Below are positions 5,826 through 6,978 of a DNA stretch of 6,978 nt, piece after piece. A program made the translations under genes and the position numbers. The notes below the pieces were generated by a model. That model worked only from the letters and a program-made list of their open reading frames with translations. It was not told the origin of the DNA and did no database searches. The DNA lies in NCBI GenBank assembly GCA_964528575.1, contig CAZGTQ010000067.1:1-6978 (forward strand), given 5' to 3'. Within the stretch, counting starts at the first letter, position 1; each line of letters opens with the position of its first letter. Source of the DNA: CAZGTQ01 sp964528575 (GTDB taxonomy: Bacteria > Planctomycetota > UBA1135 > GCA-002686595).

Positions 5826-6962
5826 ATGATGCGCGCATTCTTCACGGCGCTCCTCCTTGCGGCGGTGCCGGCCCTCCCGGCCGCGGCCGCCCAGCACGAG
5901 GGCCAACAGTCCCGAGACATCCAGAGCGGCAACGGCGGCAGCTCGCGGCAGGACCTCACCGAGCGCGAGATCGAGCGCATCCGCGAGGTGCTGCGCGACG
6001 CGAACGTCGGCCGCGAGCAGATCGGCGAGCTCCAGGGCAAGGGCTTTGCGAGCAACGAGGTCGAGCGCGCGGTCGAGAATGCGCAGAAGCAGCGCGGCCA
6101 GGACAACCAGAGCGCGCAGCAGGAGGCGAAGCGCGTCGCGCAGCAGATCGAGAAGATCAAGAGCGACAAGAAGGGCGGCCAGGGTGGCCAGGGCGGCCAG
6201 CGCCTGACGGAGCGCGAGCTCGAGCAGGCGCGCCAGCTCCTGCGCGAGGCGCGCGTCGAGGCGCGCGCGATCGAGCAGCTCGAGCGCGACGGGTTCACGC
6301 AGAGCGAGGTCGAGCGCGCGGTCCAGCAGGCCGCGCAGGCGGCCGGTCGCGATCGCTCCTACGCGGAGCAGCAGGCGCGCCAAGTCGCGCAGCAGATCGA
6401 GGACATGAAGGGCCGCTCGGGCGGCCAGGGCTCCGGCCAACTGTCGCAACGCGAGACGGAGCGCATCACGCAGTTGTTGCGCGATGCGAGCGTGGACCGT
6501 CAGGCGATCCAGGAGCTCGAGCGGCAGGGCTTCTCGCGCAACGAAGTCGAGCGCGCGGTCGAGCAGGCTCAGCAGCAGCAGGGCCGTGATCGCGAACGCG
6601 CGCAACAAGAGGCGCGTCAGGTCGCTCAGCAGATCGAGCAGATCAAGAGCGACAGTCGTGCTGGTCAGGGCGGCGGCCAACTGTCGCAGCGCGAGACGGA
6701 GCGCATCACGCAGCTACTGCGCGACGCGAGCGTCGACCGCCAGGCGATCCAGGAGCTCGAGCGGCAGGGATTCTCGCGCAACGAGGTCGAGCGTGCTGTC
6801 GAGCAGGCTCAACAGCAGCAGGGCCGCGATCGCGAGCGCGCGCAACACGAGGCGCGTCAGGTCGCGCAGCAGATCGAGCAGATCAAGAACGACAGTCGTG
6901 CTGGTCAGGGCGGTGCCGGCCAGAGCGGCGGCCAACTGTCAGAGCGGAAGAGCGTCGTGTAG
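5826..6962 (+). CDS. Secreted charged helical tandem-repeat protein, truncated by adapter sequence
   Basis: The frame starts at a double ATG (5826/5829) and encodes a signal peptide of about 22 residues (MMRAFFTALLLAAVPALP, then AAAA before Gln). A Gly/Ser/Gln linker leads into four repeats of 83, 79, 80 and 85 residues, starting near residues 44, 127, 206 and 286. The repeat consensus is L[ST]xRExE, LLRDAxV, IxELExxGFxxxEVERAV, GRDR, then ARQVAQQIEQIK, with Gly/Gln-rich linkers between units. Each unit appears almost wholly helical and rich in Gln, Glu and Arg, with a long coiled-coil-prone final helix; there are no cysteines. I do not recognise a named family. The last six residues (ERKSVV) and the TAG stop come from Illumina adapter sequence beginning at 6941, so genuine coding sequence ends at 6940, two bases into a codon of a fifth repeat. 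True length and C-terminus are unknown. Likely periplasmic or extracellular; function unknown. Confidence 0.85.
   Translation: MMRAFFTALLLAAVPALPAAAAQHEGQQSRDIQSGNGGSSRQDLTEREIERIREVLRDANVGREQIGELQGKGFASNEVERAVENAQKQRGQDNQSAQQEAKRVAQQIEKIKSDKKGGQGGQGGQRLTERELEQARQLLREARVEARAIEQLERDGFTQSEVERAVQQAAQAAGRDRSYAEQQARQVAQQIEDMKGRSGGQGSGQLSQRETERITQLLRDASVDRQAIQELERQGFSRNEVERAVEQAQQQQGRDRERAQQEARQVAQQIEQIKSDSRAGQGGGQLSQRETERITQLLRDASVDRQAIQELERQGFSRNEVERAVEQAQQQQGRDRERAQHEARQVAQQIEQIKNDSRAGQGGAGQSGGQLSERKSVV
5955..6203 (+). repeat. Tandem coding repeat, unit 1 (83 codons)
   Basis: The most divergent unit. It opens LTEREIERIREVLRDANV and keeps the GFASNEVERAV core and the VAQQIEKIK helix end. It has Gly and Asp/Asn in place of some conserved Arg, and a GGQGGQGGQ linker at its end. 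Confidence 0.85.
6204..6440 (+). repeat. Tandem coding repeat, unit 2 (79 codons)
   Basis: Opens LTERELEQARQLLREARV, with core GFTQSEVERAV and helix end VAQQIEDMK. Intermediate between unit 1 and the two near-identical later units. Confidence 0.85.
6441..6680 (+). repeat. Tandem coding repeat, unit 3 (80 codons)
   Basis: Opens LSQRETERITQLLRDASV. It aligns to unit 4 without gaps over about 230 bases with 17 base differences, 15 of them synonymous. The two amino-acid changes are Gln to His and Ser to Asn. Confidence 0.9.
6681..6935 (+). repeat. Tandem coding repeat, unit 4 (85 codons)
   Basis: Nearly identical in protein to unit 3, but its linker is five codons longer (GGAGQSGGQ). The next unit begins CTGTC at 6936-6940, like units 3 and 4, and is then cut off by adapter sequence. 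Confidence 0.9.
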
Positions 6963-6978
6963 GGACAGAGGGTGTGAC
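6941..6978 (+). other. Illumina TruSeq adapter read-through (not genomic)
   Basis: These 38 bases align ungapped to the TruSeq adapter beginning AGATCGGAAGAGCGTC. Bases 6945-6965 match over 21 consecutive positions, including CGGAAGAGCGTCGTGTAGGG. Differences are 6944 (T to G), 6966 (A to C), 6971 (T to G) and four bases at 6974-6977, consistent with low-quality read ends. Repeat homology breaks exactly at 6940/6941, where units 3 and 4 continue GCAGCGCGAG or GCAACGCGAG. The sequence sits at the very end of the window, as expected for an untrimmed contig edge. Confidence 0.96.

Noticed and set aside
3451..5829. A 792-codon plus-strand open frame spanning the polyferredoxin, intergenic region and methyltransferase
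   Set aside because: It runs antisense to a clear five-cluster ferredoxin and out of frame through a methyltransferase with intact motifs, and has no domain of its own.
5661..6680. Leu/Ala-rich minus-strand frame opposite the repeat protein that looks like a membrane protein
   Set aside because: GAG, CAG and CGC codons read in antisense give Leu and Ala, so the hydrophobicity is a shadow of the Glu/Gln/Arg repeats.
5955..6940. Regular direct repeats considered as a CRISPR or noncoding satellite array
   Set aside because: Units of 237-255 bases keep one reading frame, and units 3 and 4 differ mostly at silent sites, so this is a protein repeat with no spacer structure.

Overview
This is a high-GC (roughly 70%) bacterial window with five protein-coding genes, no RNA genes and no mobile elements. 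The organism is unknown. Two tandem secreted FG-GAP beta-propeller proteins share a C-terminal module of a kind I associate, from memory, with large secreted proteins of Planctomycetota. With the composition, this makes a planctomycete or similar deep-branching environmental bacterium the best guess. Nothing here fixes the taxonomy.

Layout. Bases 1-1607 (minus strand) hold the first FG-GAP propeller gene; about eight C-terminal residues are cut off by the window edge. Bases 1787-3337 (minus) hold an intact paralogue in tandem. Bases 3448-4611 (minus) encode a soluble polyferredoxin: an N-terminal single-cluster ferredoxin, a central region of about 170 residues with no Fe-S motif, and four CxxCxxCxxxC motifs. 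A divergent intergenic region (4612-4888) contains one plausible sigma70-type promoter for the polyferredoxin. Bases 4889-5686 (plus) encode a class I SAM-dependent methyltransferase, followed by a GC-rich hairpin. From 5826 (plus) runs a secreted, highly charged protein made of tandem helical repeats of about 80 residues.

The most consequential observation is at the right edge. Bases 6941-6978 are not genomic. They match the Illumina TruSeq adapter (21 consecutive exact bases plus scattered mismatches), and they begin exactly where a fifth repeat unit should continue. The apparent stop of the repeat protein and its last six residues are therefore adapter-encoded. The gene is truncated by assembly failure inside its own tandem repeat, and its true length is unknown.

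The genes do not form an obvious pathway. The two propellers are a duplication pair of probable extracytoplasmic proteins, the polyferredoxin is a cytoplasmic electron carrier, the methyltransferase substrate is unknown, and the repeat protein is exported. The candidate for something undescribed is the secreted repeat family ending at the adapter, followed by the central region of the polyferredoxin.
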